Origin: CAIYUC01 sp963682005
GTDB taxonomy: Bacteria; Bacteroidota; Bacteroidia; Bacteroidales; FEN-979
Assembly (NCBI GenBank): GCA_963682005.1
Contig: OY820914.1
Coordinates: 2,356,001-2,420,000, forward strand
DNA length: 64,000 nucleotides
Direction of reading: 5' to 3'
The translations under genes and the position numbers were made by a program. The notes below the pieces were generated by a model, which was given only the letters and a program-made list of their open reading frames with translations, had not been told where the DNA came from and did no database searches. This document shows positions 35,999 through 45,500 of this stretch, one piece after another; the first letter of the stretch is position 1, and each line of letters begins with the position of its first letter.

Positions 35999-38392
35999 CA
36001 TCACTTTATCACTTCTGTCCACCTCCAATTCCTCCAGGTCAATGTCGTCATCTTCAGGATAGATCTCCAGCAATGGCTCTTCGAAATTCCTGGTGGTGCT
36101 CCATTTATCGAGGGAAAGGAGGAGCGAGGGTAGAATGAAAATATTCAGGAGTCCGGCTATCAGGAGGGTGAATGAGATCAGGAAGCCCAATGCCTGGGTG
36201 CCGCCGAAAGAAGACATGACAAAGATCCCGAAACCGAAGAAAAGAACGGTGGAGGAATAGATCATGCTGTAGCCGGTCTCTTTCAGTGCGGATATTACAG
36301 AAAAGGGAATGTCCCTGTTGGTATGCCTGAGCTGAAGCCTGTACCTCGAAAGATACTGAATTGAATTGTCGACGGAGATCCCCAGTGCGATGCTGAAGAT
36401 CAGGATCGTGGAGGGTTTGATGGGTATTCCCGCATAACCCATCAGTGCTGCCGTCATAAGTTGCGGGATCAGGTTTGGAATAAGAGAGATCAGGATCATC
36501 CTCCAGGAGGTAAAAAGGAATGCCATCAGGATTGTGATCACGATGATCGCAAGGATCAGGCTTTCCCAAAGGTTCCGGATCAGGAAATTGGTGCCCTTCA
36601 GGAAAACGACGCTTGTACCGGTAATAACGACATTGTATTTCGAGGGGTTGAAGATCGAATCGATCTTTGGCTTAAGGTTGTTCTGTATCCGCTGGATGTC
36701 ATGTGTGCCGACATTCGCCATCTGCACGCTCAGTCTCGTTATCTGGAAATTGGTATCGATAAAATTCTTGATCAGGGCGCGTTTCCCTGTTTTCATGCTG
36801 GGAATATAACCCGCCATAAACGTAAGTTCGTTTCCGTCCGGCAGTTTGTAGAATGCCGTATCGCCGCCGTAAAAAGCTTGTTTAGCCGATTTTATGACTT
36901 CCACGATGGAAAGCGGCTTGGAGAGTTCAGGGTAGGTTTTCAGCGTATCCTGCAGCCTGTCGATCTTCCTGAGATTGTTAAGGGTGAGCACACCCTTACG
37001 CTTTTTTGTATCGATCGATATCTCGAATGGCATGATGCCTTTGAAATTCTTTTCAAAAAACAGAAGGTCAAGGTAGAGCGGATCCCGTTTCGGGATATCA
37101 TCAACGATGCTTCCCCTGGTGGTAAGCCTTGTTACCCCGAAACCGGCAATGAGGACAAGGATGATGGTCACGGTATAGATGGCATTCCTGTGGCCGGTAA
37201 CAAGGATCACCGCTTTATCGATGATCGATTTTGACAGGCTTTCTTCGATATGCTTGATGTCTTTCATCTTCGGGGCTGGCAGGTAGCTGTAGAATATCGG
37301 GACGAGTGTAAGCGACAGGATATATACAACAAGGATGTTGATGGAAGCGATGGCGCCGAATTCGACTAGGAGCTTGTTGTTCGTGATCAGGAAGGCTGCA
37401 AAACCGGTAGCCGTGGCAGCATTTGTCAGGAAATTCGCACTTCCGATCCGGCGGATGACCCTTGATAGCGCCTTTACTTTATTCTGATGATGAAAATACT
37501 CGTAATGATACTTGTTCAGGAGGAAGATGCAGTTTTCCACCCCGATCACGATCAGCAGTGGAGGAATGATCCCCGTGAGGATAGATATTTTATAGCCGAA
37601 AAGCACGACCGTCCCCAGCGCCCAGATAACGCTGATGATAACAATAATAACAGGGAAAAGCACTGCTTTTACCGACCGGAAGAACAGGAACAGGAAGATG
37701 GCTGCAACTACAAGAGCCAGGATCATGAATAATTTCAGCTCTGATTCAACCTTTTTGGAGATCATGGTTCGGATAAAAGGCAGGCCGGAATAATGAAGGG
37801 GGGTGTTGTATTTTGTTCCGAACTTGTCGGCTTCCTCCTTGATTTCCTGGATGAGCTTAACACGGTTCTTTGTATTCAGTTGCGCTTTGTCAAGCGTAAC
37901 GGCCATGATGGTGGCGGATGTTTCCCGGTTGAGGATCAGTCCCTGGTAAAATTGGAGACTAAAAATGACGGCCTTGATGCTGTCGACCTGAAACTGGGTT
38001 GTTGGCTTTACCTTGCAGACCGGGATGAATTCGAATTTTTTCAGGGAATCGTTCTTGACCAGATTAAACAGGCGGGTCACGGAAACCACTTCTTCAACAC
38101 CGCTTATCTTCCGGATGTTCTGTGAAAGATCAAACCAGTCGTTGAATTCGTTGAGTGTAAACAGGTTTTTATCCTGGATGCCGATAAACAGGACACTGCC
38201 ATCCTCACCGAACTGCTTTTTGAATGAATCATAATGAATGGCGGTCGAATCGGTTGAGGGCAGGGTTTTTGCCATCTCATACGACAATTTCACCTTGCTT
38301 GCCATGTACCCCATAAACCCCGTAAGAATGGCAATAACAATCAGGATAACAAGGCGATTACGGAGAATGTTCCGAACAATAATTGTCCACAC
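35996..38392 (-). CDS. RND/MMPL-family transporter
   Basis: 798 residues, 12 predicted helices: one at the N-terminus (RLVILIVIAILTGFMGYMA), a large periplasmic loop, five helices, a second loop after VTGHRNAIYTVTIILVLIAG, and five more. LPSTDSTAIHYDSFKKQFGEDG after the first helix and SVDNSIQYLSRYR in the second half are typical of the MMPL/HpnN/'predicted exporter' group. Proton-driven export of lipids or hydrophobic compounds is likely; the cargo is unknown. Start is GTG at 38392. An acidic cytoplasmic tail (EIYPEDDDIDLEELEVDRSD) follows the last helix. Confidence 0.85.
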   Translation of the reverse strand: MWTIIVRNILRNRLVILIVIAILTGFMGYMASKVKLSYEMAKTLPSTDSTAIHYDSFKKQFGEDGSVLFIGIQDKNLFTLNEFNDWFDLSQNIRKISGVEEVVSVTRLFNLVKNDSLKKFEFIPVCKVKPTTQFQVDSIKAVIFSLQFYQGLILNRETSATIMAVTLDKAQLNTKNRVKLIQEIKEEADKFGTKYNTPLHYSGLPFIRTMISKKVESELKLFMILALVVAAIFLFLFFRSVKAVLFPVIIVIISVIWALGTVVLFGYKISILTGIIPPLLIVIGVENCIFLLNKYHYEYFHHQNKVKALSRVIRRIGSANFLTNAATATGFAAFLITNNKLLVEFGAIASINILVVYILSLTLVPIFYSYLPAPKMKDIKHIEESLSKSIIDKAVILVTGHRNAIYTVTIILVLIAGFGVTRLTTRGSIVDDIPKRDPLYLDLLFFEKNFKGIMPFEISIDTKKRKGVLTLNNLRKIDRLQDTLKTYPELSKPLSIVEVIKSAKQAFYGGDTAFYKLPDGNELTFMAGYIPSMKTGKRALIKNFIDTNFQITRLSVQMANVGTHDIQRIQNNLKPKIDSIFNPSKYNVVITGTSVVFLKGTNFLIRNLWESLILAIIVITILMAFLFTSWRMILISLIPNLIPQLMTAALMGYAGIPIKPSTILIFSIALGISVDNSIQYLSRYRLQLRHTNRDIPFSVISALKETGYSMIYSSTVLFFGFGIFVMSSFGGTQALGFLISFTLLIAGLLNIFILPSLLLSLDKWSTTRNFEEPLLEIYPEDDDIDLEELEVDRSDKVM

Positions 38393-38475
38393 AGGCGATC
38401 GATCAATTGAGCCCGCGAAGTTAATATTTTCTTGCGGATTAGCTGGAATTCGAAGGAAAATATCCTCGTAAATTG

Positions 38476-38483
38476 TACTTTTG
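38476..38483 (+). promoter_or_regulatory. possible -7 element for the dehydrogenase gene
   Basis: TACTTTTG fits TAnnTTTG, 88 bases before the ATG at 38571; no clear -33 element. Confidence 0.4.
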
Positions 38484-38570
38484 TGAATCCACTGTCCCTC
38501 CTATAAGATGAAAAGTTAACTACAGGGATCTGGAGAATTCACAGAAAGCATAAAGAGGAAATCTTCCGGT

Positions 38571-39500
38571 ATGAAAAAAGTTCTCTTTCTCGATAAAGTC
38601 CATCCGCTGATCATGGAACAGTTGTCTTCTTATGGATATCAGTGCGAAGAGCATTTTACTGAGACGGGAGAAGCGATTGCAGAGATCGTTCATGACTATT
38701 CCGGGATCATTGTCAGGAGCAGGATCAACCTTGACCGGAAAATACTGTCGGAAGCAAAGGCCCTGAAATTCATCGGGCGGGTCGGTTCAGGGATGGAGAA
38801 TATAGACGTTGCATATGCAGAAAGCCTTGGTATCCATTGCCTGAACTCACCCGAAGGAAACCGGGATGCGGTCGGAGAACATGCCCTGGGTATGCTTCTT
38901 TCGCTGATGAACAACATGAGCCGTGCGGATAAGCAGGTCAGGCAGGGGAAATGGCTCAGGGAAGCCAACCGGGGAACAGAGATCAAAGGGAAAACAGTTG
39001 GGATCATCGGGTATGGGAATATGGGGAGCGCCTTTGCGCAGCGTCTGAAAGGGTTTGAGGCAGAGGTGATCTCCTTTGATAAATATAAAACAGTTTACAG
39101 TGACGGGAATACACGCGAGGTTTCGCTGGAGGAGATCTTCCGGTCGGCGGATATCCTGAGCATTCACGTTCCGCTCACGGAAGAGACGCAGCATATGGTC
39201 GATCAGGGATTTTTACGGAAATTCAGGAAGAGCATATGGCTTATCAATACGTCGCGGGGGCCTGTTGTAAATACGAAAGATCTTGCAGATGCGCTTCGAT
39301 CGGGAAAAGTCATTGGCGCAGCTCTTGACGTGCTGGAGGTTGAGGATCGTTCATTTGAAACTCTTGCAGGAAAACTTCCCGGAGAAATAAAATACCTGAT
39401 GGAACTTGACAATGTATTATTTACCCCCCATATAGCCGGGTGGACACATGAATCCAACATCAAACTGGCGCAGGTGCTGGTGGAGAAGATACTGAGGTAA
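38571..39500 (+). CDS. D-2-hydroxyacid dehydrogenase (phosphoglycerate dehydrogenase-like)
   Basis: 309 residues, the short form without an ACT domain. NAD-binding GYGNMG (147-152), catalytic Arg229 in NTSRGP, Glu in DVLEVE (about 256-258) and His287 in TPHIAG with Trp after it. Likely oxidises a D-2-hydroxyacid such as 3-phosphoglycerate for serine synthesis, though substrate is not certain. Its TAA stop is inside the first unit of an AGATAATG array. Confidence 0.85.
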   Translation: MKKVLFLDKVHPLIMEQLSSYGYQCEEHFTETGEAIAEIVHDYSGIIVRSRINLDRKILSEAKALKFIGRVGSGMENIDVAYAESLGIHCLNSPEGNRDAVGEHALGMLLSLMNNMSRADKQVRQGKWLREANRGTEIKGKTVGIIGYGNMGSAFAQRLKGFEAEVISFDKYKTVYSDGNTREVSLEEIFRSADILSIHVPLTEETQHMVDQGFLRKFRKSIWLINTSRGPVVNTKDLADALRSGKVIGAALDVLEVEDRSFETLAGKLPGEIKYLMELDNVLFTPHIAGWTHESNIKLAQVLVEKILR

Positions 39501-39534
39501 TGAGATAATGAGATAATGAGATAATGAGATAATT
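39495..39534. repeat. five octamers, AGATAATG family, containing a stop codon
   Basis: AGGTAATG, AGATAATG x3, AGATAATT in exact 8-bp register. The dehydrogenase stop TAA (39498-39500) is within the first unit. Every unit carries TAA and, across junctions, TGA on the sense strand. Confidence 0.92.
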
Positions 39535-39599
39535 GGTGGTGGGTCAAATCTGAGTACCGAATCTCAAAAATTTATAGAGCGGGAATTGTTGTTTTAGAT

Positions 39600-39627
39600 T
39601 TGATTTCTTTAAAAATTTATAGATTTG
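39600..39627 (+). promoter_or_regulatory. phosphofructokinase promoter
   Basis: TTG at 39600-39602, 17 bases, TAGATTTG at 39620-39627. Implied leader of about 140 bases, half of it an octamer array. Confidence 0.6.
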
Positions 39628-39661
39628 CTGCTGAAAAGGCAATAAAGCCTTAATCAACTTC

Positions 39662-39733
39662 TTTGTCACCTTGTCACTTTGTTACTTTGTTACTCTGTTA
39701 CTTTGTTACTCCGTTACTTTGTGACCTTGTCAC
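39662..39733. repeat. nine octamers, TTTGTTAC family, in a 5' leader
   Basis: TTTGTCAC, CTTGTCAC, TTTGTTAC x2, TCTGTTAC, TTTGTTAC, TCCGTTAC, TTTGTGAC, CTTGTCAC: 72 bases, no gaps. Here the stop-bearing strand (GTAACAAA) is antisense to the gene that follows. Confidence 0.92.
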
Positions 39734-39770
39734 TTGAAAGATTTCAGGAAAATTTAAAATAACCCAGAAA

Positions 39771-41006
39771 ATGAAACAGGAACATAAGATATTTAAAGGG
39801 AAAACATTGGGCATCCTGTCGGGTGGCGGTGATACGCCGGCGATAAATTCGAGCATTGAGATGATCAGGAACCGTGCCTCGATCCTTGGTTATAAAGTGT
39901 ATGGGATCCGCAGTGGATGGAAAGGCCTGCTGGGGGCCGGCGACGTGGTCGACCTGACGCATCAGCCGTATGACGGGTATTATGGAGGAACCGCATTGCG
40001 GTCCAGCCGTACAAATCCTTTCCCTTCAAAGAAAAATCCGGAAAGCCGTGTGCCCCAGGTCCTGGACAACCTCGACCGGTATAAGATCGATGTGCTGGTC
40101 ACAATCGGCGGTGACGACACCAACGGTGCTGCCAAGCGACTCTTTGAAACGGAAGGCATCCCTGTGATCGGTTTCCCGAAAACGATTGATAACGATCTTC
40201 GTACCCGTACCATCCACCGTTACAATGGCAAAAATATCGAATCGGTGATCTGTCCGGGGTTTCCGTCAGCTGCCCAGGTGATCTCTGAATTCACTGCAAG
40301 TCTCCGCACGACTGCTGAATCTCATTCCAGGATCATCGTCATGGAAGTCATGGGACGGGATGCAGGCTGGCTTACCGGAACGGCCTGCTATGGCGGCGCA
40401 ACGCTTGGCCTGATACCGGAAATGGAAATCACCAGGGAACGTAAGGAGGTATTGCTTGAAACGATCAAAGAAACCTATTTGAAGTCCAAAAAGAAATACC
40501 TGGTGATCCCGGTAGCTGAAGGCGTTCGATGGTATGATGATAAATCAGGGAAACTGGACGTAGTCTATGCCAGTTCCGAAGTGGACGAATATGGTCACCC
40601 GCGTTTTGGCGGGATCAGCGGGGTCATTGCTTCCGAAATCTCCCAGAAACTCGGCATTGAAGCCCGGGCACAGATCTCCGGCTATTATGCCCGGTCAGGA
40701 CATTGCCGTCATTATGACCGCAGGCTGACCATGGCGCTTGCCGATAAAGTTGTGGATCTCCTGCTCCGTGAAGATTATGGCCAGATGCCAGTCATGAATT
40801 CTGTTGTCCCTTTTGTCGAGGTCGAAGAGTTTCACACCTCCTCCATTGATATGGGCGCAGTAGGGAATAAGCCGTTGCCCGATGAATACTACAACGTCGA
40901 TAAGTTCACCTTCACGGATGCTTACATGGATTTTTTATCAAACATTCTTGAAAAACCCGACCTGGAGGACTTCAAATACGATTTTCCGGTGGTCTTGCCG
41001 GAGTAG
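39771..41006 (+). CDS. 6-phosphofructokinase, probably PPi-dependent
   Basis: 411 residues. GGDDT (113-117) has Asp where ATP enzymes have Gly (GGDGS), and PKTIDND (136-142) has the Lys found in PPi-using enzymes. GFP, MEVMGRDAGWLTG and the sugar-binding region are intact. It phosphorylates fructose 6-phosphate with pyrophosphate, reversibly, in glycolysis/gluconeogenesis. The TAG stop is the first TAG of a GTAGGCA heptamer array, so the array begins within the gene. Confidence 0.9.
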   Translation: MKQEHKIFKGKTLGILSGGGDTPAINSSIEMIRNRASILGYKVYGIRSGWKGLLGAGDVVDLTHQPYDGYYGGTALRSSRTNPFPSKKNPESRVPQVLDNLDRYKIDVLVTIGGDDTNGAAKRLFETEGIPVIGFPKTIDNDLRTRTIHRYNGKNIESVICPGFPSAAQVISEFTASLRTTAESHSRIIVMEVMGRDAGWLTGTACYGGATLGLIPEMEITRERKEVLLETIKETYLKSKKKYLVIPVAEGVRWYDDKSGKLDVVYASSEVDEYGHPRFGGISGVIASEISQKLGIEARAQISGYYARSGHCRHYDRRLTMALADKVVDLLLREDYGQMPVMNSVVPFVEVEEFHTSSIDMGAVGNKPLPDEYYNVDKFTFTDAYMDFLSNILEKPDLEDFKYDFPVVLPE

Positions 41007-41100
41007 GCAACAGGCAACAGGCAATAGGCAATAGGCAGTAGGTATTAGGCAGTAGGTTTTGTATCCAGCATCCAGCATCCAGCATCCAGCATCCAGCATC
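41003..41100. repeat. two back-to-back heptamer arrays filling a convergent gap
   Basis: GTAGGCA, ACAGGCA x2, ATAGGCA x2, GTAGGTA, TTAGGCA, GTAGGTT (41003-41058), then TTGTATC and five exact CAGCATC (41066-41100). The phosphofructokinase stop (41004-41006) is in the first unit and the last base of the final unit is the first base of the aspartate kinase stop (41100-41102). The whole intergenic space is repeat. Confidence 0.93.
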
Positions 41101-42398
41101 TACTTCACAACAAGGTGCACTGTGCTTCTCGTTTTCTGTTCCAGCAGCACTTTCCTGTTGCCGGTGATCCGCCTTAACGCGGCAGGTGTATAATGCCGGA
41201 TGGTGAACAGTTCCAGGTTGTCGTTATACCGCACCGTGTAATCCTTCTGCAGCGCGTTTATGCATCCCGACGCGGTCAGATGATCCGAATCAACGCAGAT
41301 GGAAAAGGAGATGGCGGAATTCTGCATCACATTCACCCTGACCTTGTGCTTTGCAAGGATATTGAAGATCTCACTCAGGTTTTCCTCAACGATAAATGAA
41401 AAATCCCGGGGAGAAATGGAAATGAGAACCTGGTTTTGTTTCCGGATATAGATGGGGAACGGAACATCCCATGCATCCAGGCTTTCAACCGAAGTGCCTT
41501 CCAGGTCAGGGTTTATGAACGACCTTACCCGGAGTCTGATGTTGGCGTTCTCCAGCGGCTTGATGGTTTTCGGATGGATCACGGACGCTCCGAAATAGGC
41601 CAGTTCTATGGCTTCCCGGTACGACAGCCGGTCAAGTTTCTTTGCTTTGTTGAACCACTTGGGATCGGCGTTCAGGATCCCCGGAACATCCTTCCAGATG
41701 GTCACCTCTTTGGTTTTTAAGACATACGCAAACACAGCGGCTGAATAATCGGAACCTTCACGGCCCAGGGTTGTAGAATTGTTTTCGGGGTCGCTACCGA
41801 TAAAACCCTGTGTCAGCGCAACTTTTCTTTCACCAGACCTGGATTTGAAATAACCGCCGATCTCCTTTTTTATTTTGGAAGAAGTTTTTTTCCAGTCAAC
41901 CTTTGCATCCCGGTAGGATGCATTTGTTTTGATCAGGTCCCGCGCATCAAAGAGTGCCGGGGAGAGTCCGGCATCCTCCAGGTGATGATTGACAATGGCC
42001 GTTGAGATCAGTTCGCCGTAGCAAACAACCTGGTCATACTCAAAATCATGGTTGAGGATATACCCCGGCGTGAGATGACCTTTTCTCAGGATCCCCCGGA
42101 GTTGTTCAAAGAGATGCGTTACATGCAGGTAAGCCGGGTGGCTTTTTTGTGGAAAAAGATCCTTCATGATGGCAAAATGATAATCATGGATCTTTTGAAA
42201 GGATTCAACCATCTGAAGACTGTCCTTTGCCAGGTAATGGGCCAGCATTTCTTCAAGGGCATTCGTGGTTTTTCCCATCGCGGATACGACCACCATGAGG
42301 TGCTCCGCAGGGAATTTATTCAGGATTGAAGCGACATTCCTGACACCATCGGCACTGTTTACCGATGCTCCGCCGAACTTGAAGACCTTGATTTGCAT
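41100..42398 (-). CDS. lysC: aspartate kinase
   Basis: 432 residues from the ATG at 42398, which gives MQIKVFKFGGASV, the family start; the frame is open upstream to 42482 but that part is a repeat element. KFGGASV (usual KFGGTSV) binds ATP, GREGSDYSAAVFAY is the catalytic/substrate motif, and the C-terminal 130 residues carry ACT domains for feedback control. First step of lysine, methionine and threonine synthesis. Monofunctional; no homoserine dehydrogenase part. Confidence 0.93.
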   Translation of the reverse strand: MQIKVFKFGGASVNSADGVRNVASILNKFPAEHLMVVVSAMGKTTNALEEMLAHYLAKDSLQMVESFQKIHDYHFAIMKDLFPQKSHPAYLHVTHLFEQLRGILRKGHLTPGYILNHDFEYDQVVCYGELISTAIVNHHLEDAGLSPALFDARDLIKTNASYRDAKVDWKKTSSKIKKEIGGYFKSRSGERKVALTQGFIGSDPENNSTTLGREGSDYSAAVFAYVLKTKEVTIWKDVPGILNADPKWFNKAKKLDRLSYREAIELAYFGASVIHPKTIKPLENANIRLRVRSFINPDLEGTSVESLDAWDVPFPIYIRKQNQVLISISPRDFSFIVEENLSEIFNILAKHKVRVNVMQNSAISFSICVDSDHLTASGCINALQKDYTVRYNDNLELFTIRHYTPAALRRITGNRKVLLEQKTRSTVHLVVK

Positions 42399-42420
42399 GA
42401 AGCAAATGTAAAGAAAAATC

Positions 42421-42509
42421 TTTGTGATCTCTGTGCCTTCTTTGTGTCCTCTGTGGTTAACAAATTTTAACACAGAGATCACGGAGAAGGCGCAAAGTAC
42501 ACAGAGGAT
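42421..42509. repeat. imperfect palindrome with CTCTGTG words
   Basis: Left half repeats (T)CTCTGTG words, right half CACAGAG words, around GGTTAACAAATTTTAACAC. It lies in the divergent gap between lysC and mfd. Same general design as the ACCGCAAAG palindromes but a different word. Confidence 0.7.
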
Positions 42510-42548
42510 TATTGAAGCTAATTCAATGGAAGAACAAATGATTTTCTC

Positions 42549-42556
42549 TAACTTTG
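42549..42556 (+). promoter_or_regulatory. -7 element for mfd
   Basis: TAACTTTG, a perfect TAnnTTTG. It overlaps the first possible start codon of the mfd frame (TTG at 42554), which argues that translation starts further down. Confidence 0.6.
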
Positions 42557-45500
42557 CAGCCCAATTCAGATCGTATTTTGAACCCTTCAGATCTGTTTTC
42601 CTATTTTAAGGATGATCCGCGAACCCGCGAAATCAGCGGGAAGCTATTGCCATTCCCCTTCCCCGACTCACCAGCTCACCAGTTCACCAGCTCACCAGTT
42701 GAAAATAGCGAAGCAGCGAAATTGCGAAGTAGCGAAATTGATGATCCTCAGCAAATCAAAAAATCAACAACTCAACAAATCAATAAATCGCAAATCCATC
42801 TCAAAGGATTAGTCGGTTCTTCCAGGGCATTCGTTTCCGCCGCCATATACGACACCGCGCCGTTCCTGCATTTCTTCATTCTTCCCGACAAGGAAAGTGC
42901 AGCCTATTTCTATAATGATCTTGAACAGATCTTTGAAGAGAAGGAACTCGAAACGGCCCGCAAGCAGGTTCTGTTCTTCCCTTCATCCCTTAAACATTCA
43001 TCAGCAGAGAACAAGGATAACCAGGGTTTGCTGTCGAGAACGGAAGTCCTGAACCGGTTGCATCCCTTTGAAAAGAAATTCATCATCGTTACCCATCCGG
43101 AAGCACTGGCGGAAAAAGTCGTCAACCGAAAATACCTGGATAAAAATACCCTGAAGCTAAAGGTGGATGAGATGGTTTCCCATGATTTCATCCTCGACCT
43201 GCTGATCGATTACGAGTTTGAACGGGCTGATTTTGTTGCCGAACCCGGACAATTCTCGATCCGGGGAGGGATCATCGATGTCTACTCATTTTCCGATGAT
43301 CATCCGTTCCGGATCGAATTCGAAGGTGACCGTGTGGCCTCGATCAGGGCATTTGACCCGGCTTCGCAGCTTTCCCTCGACAGGAAAACGGAGATCACCA
43401 TCATTCCCGACATCCGGATCACCCGTGAACGGAGGATTGAGGCTGATTCCCTTTTTGCATTCATCCCGGAAGATGCGGTGGTCTGGATCGATGATATGAC
43501 CTATACCCTTGATATCATTGAAAAGCAAGGCGACCCTGATATTTTCCTGGATCAGAAGGATTTCCTGAAAGCGTTGAAAAAGCACCCGGTCATTGAATTC
43601 GGGAAACGAAGCTATTTTAAGAAAGCGGATACAATAAATTATAACCAGTCCCCCCAGCCCTCCTTCAACAAGAATTTCGACCTGCTTATTGAAGATCTGA
43701 AACAAAATACAGACAAGGGATTCAGGAATATCCTCCTGTGTGACAATCCAAAGCAGAAAGACCGTCTTTTCTCGATCATCGAGGATATACAGGGAAAGAA
43801 AGAGGGGCAGGCCCCGATTGAATATTCAAGCCTCCATTATTCGCTGCATGAAGGGTTTATTGAGAAAGATCTTAAATTAGCCTGTTTCACAGATCACCAG
43901 ATCTTTGAACGGTATCACCGGTTCCGGCTGAAAGATGGCTATACCACCAAGGAAGCCATGACCATGAAAGAGATCAGCGAGCTCCGGCCCGGGGATTTTG
44001 TGACACATATTGACCATGGCATTGGCCGGTTCGACGGCCTGGAAAAGATCGTCAACAACGGGCATGAACAGGAAGCCATCCGCCTGATTTACAAAAACAG
44101 CGACATCCTTTACGTCAGCATTCATTCCCTTCACAGGATCGCCAAATACATCGGAAAGGATGGAACAGCCCCGGTGCTGCACCGGCTGGGCTCGGATGTC
44201 TGGAAGAATCTCAAGAATAAGACGAAAAAGCGGGTCAAGGATATTGCCAAAGACCTGATAAAGCTTTACGCCGAGCGAAGGGCTACGGAAGGTTTTGCCT
44301 ATGCCCCGGATTCCTACATGCAGACAGAGCTTGAGGCTTCATTTATCTATGAAGATACGCCTGATCAGCTGAAAGCAACAGTCGATGTCAAGAATGACCT
44401 GGAGGCAACCTTCCCTATGGACCGGCTGATTTGCGGCGATGTCGGTTTCGGGAAAACGGAAATTGCCATACGGGCTGCGTTTAAGGTGGTAAGTGACAGC
44501 AAACAGGTCGCCCTGCTGGTTCCGACCACGATTCTTGCCTTGCAGCACAGCAAGACATTCAGGGAACGCCTGAAAAATTTCCCCTGTAACGTGAATTACC
44601 TTAACCGGTTTAAATCAGCCAAGGCACAGAAAAAGATCCTTGAAGAGGTTCAGGAAGGAAAGATCGACATCCTGATCGGCACCCACCGGATCCTCAGTAA
44701 AGATATCGTATTCAAAGACCTGGGTTTGCTGATCATCGATGAAGAACAGAAGTTTGGTGTTTCTGCGAAAGAGAAGATCAGGCAGATGAAGGTGAATGTG
44801 GATACGCTTACCTTAACGGCAACGCCCATTCCGCGCACACTCCAGTTTTCCATGATGGGAGCACGGGATCTTTCCATTATCAGTACACCTCCTCCAAACC
44901 GTTACCCGGTTCAAACAGAGATCCATCCTTTCGGCGAAGAGATCATCAGGGATGCGATAAATCATGAAATTGGCAGGGGAGGACAGGTATTCTTCGTGAC
45001 CACGCGTGTTCAGAACATCATGGAAATTGCCGGAACGATCCAACGGATGGTGCCCAAGGCAACGATCGCAATCGCCCATGGCCAGATGGAAGGGCATAAG
45101 CTGGAGCAGGTGATGGTTGACTTCATCGAGGGCGATTATGATGTGCTTGTAGCGACGACCATTATCGAATCAGGCCTGGATATTCCGAATGTAAATACGA
45201 TCATCATCAATGATGCCCATCACTACGGACTGAGCGATCTTCACCAACTCCGGGGGAGGGTAGGCCGGTCGAACAAAAAGGCATTCTGTTACCTGCTGGC
45301 TCCCCCGATGTCGCTCCTGACAGAGGAAGCAAAGAAACGACTGACATCGATCGAAGAGTTCTCCGACCTGGGAAGTGGCTTCAACATTGCCATGCGTGAC
45401 CTCGATATCCGGGGGGCCGGCAATATCCTTGGAGCCGAGCAGAGCGGATTCATCTCCGAGATCGGCATTGAAATGTACCAGCGGATCCTTGATGAAGCCC

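Noticed and set aside
42399..42482. N-terminal extension of aspartate kinase
   Set aside because: The family start KFGGASV follows the ATG at 42398, and the extension is the coding shadow of the CTCTGTG palindrome.
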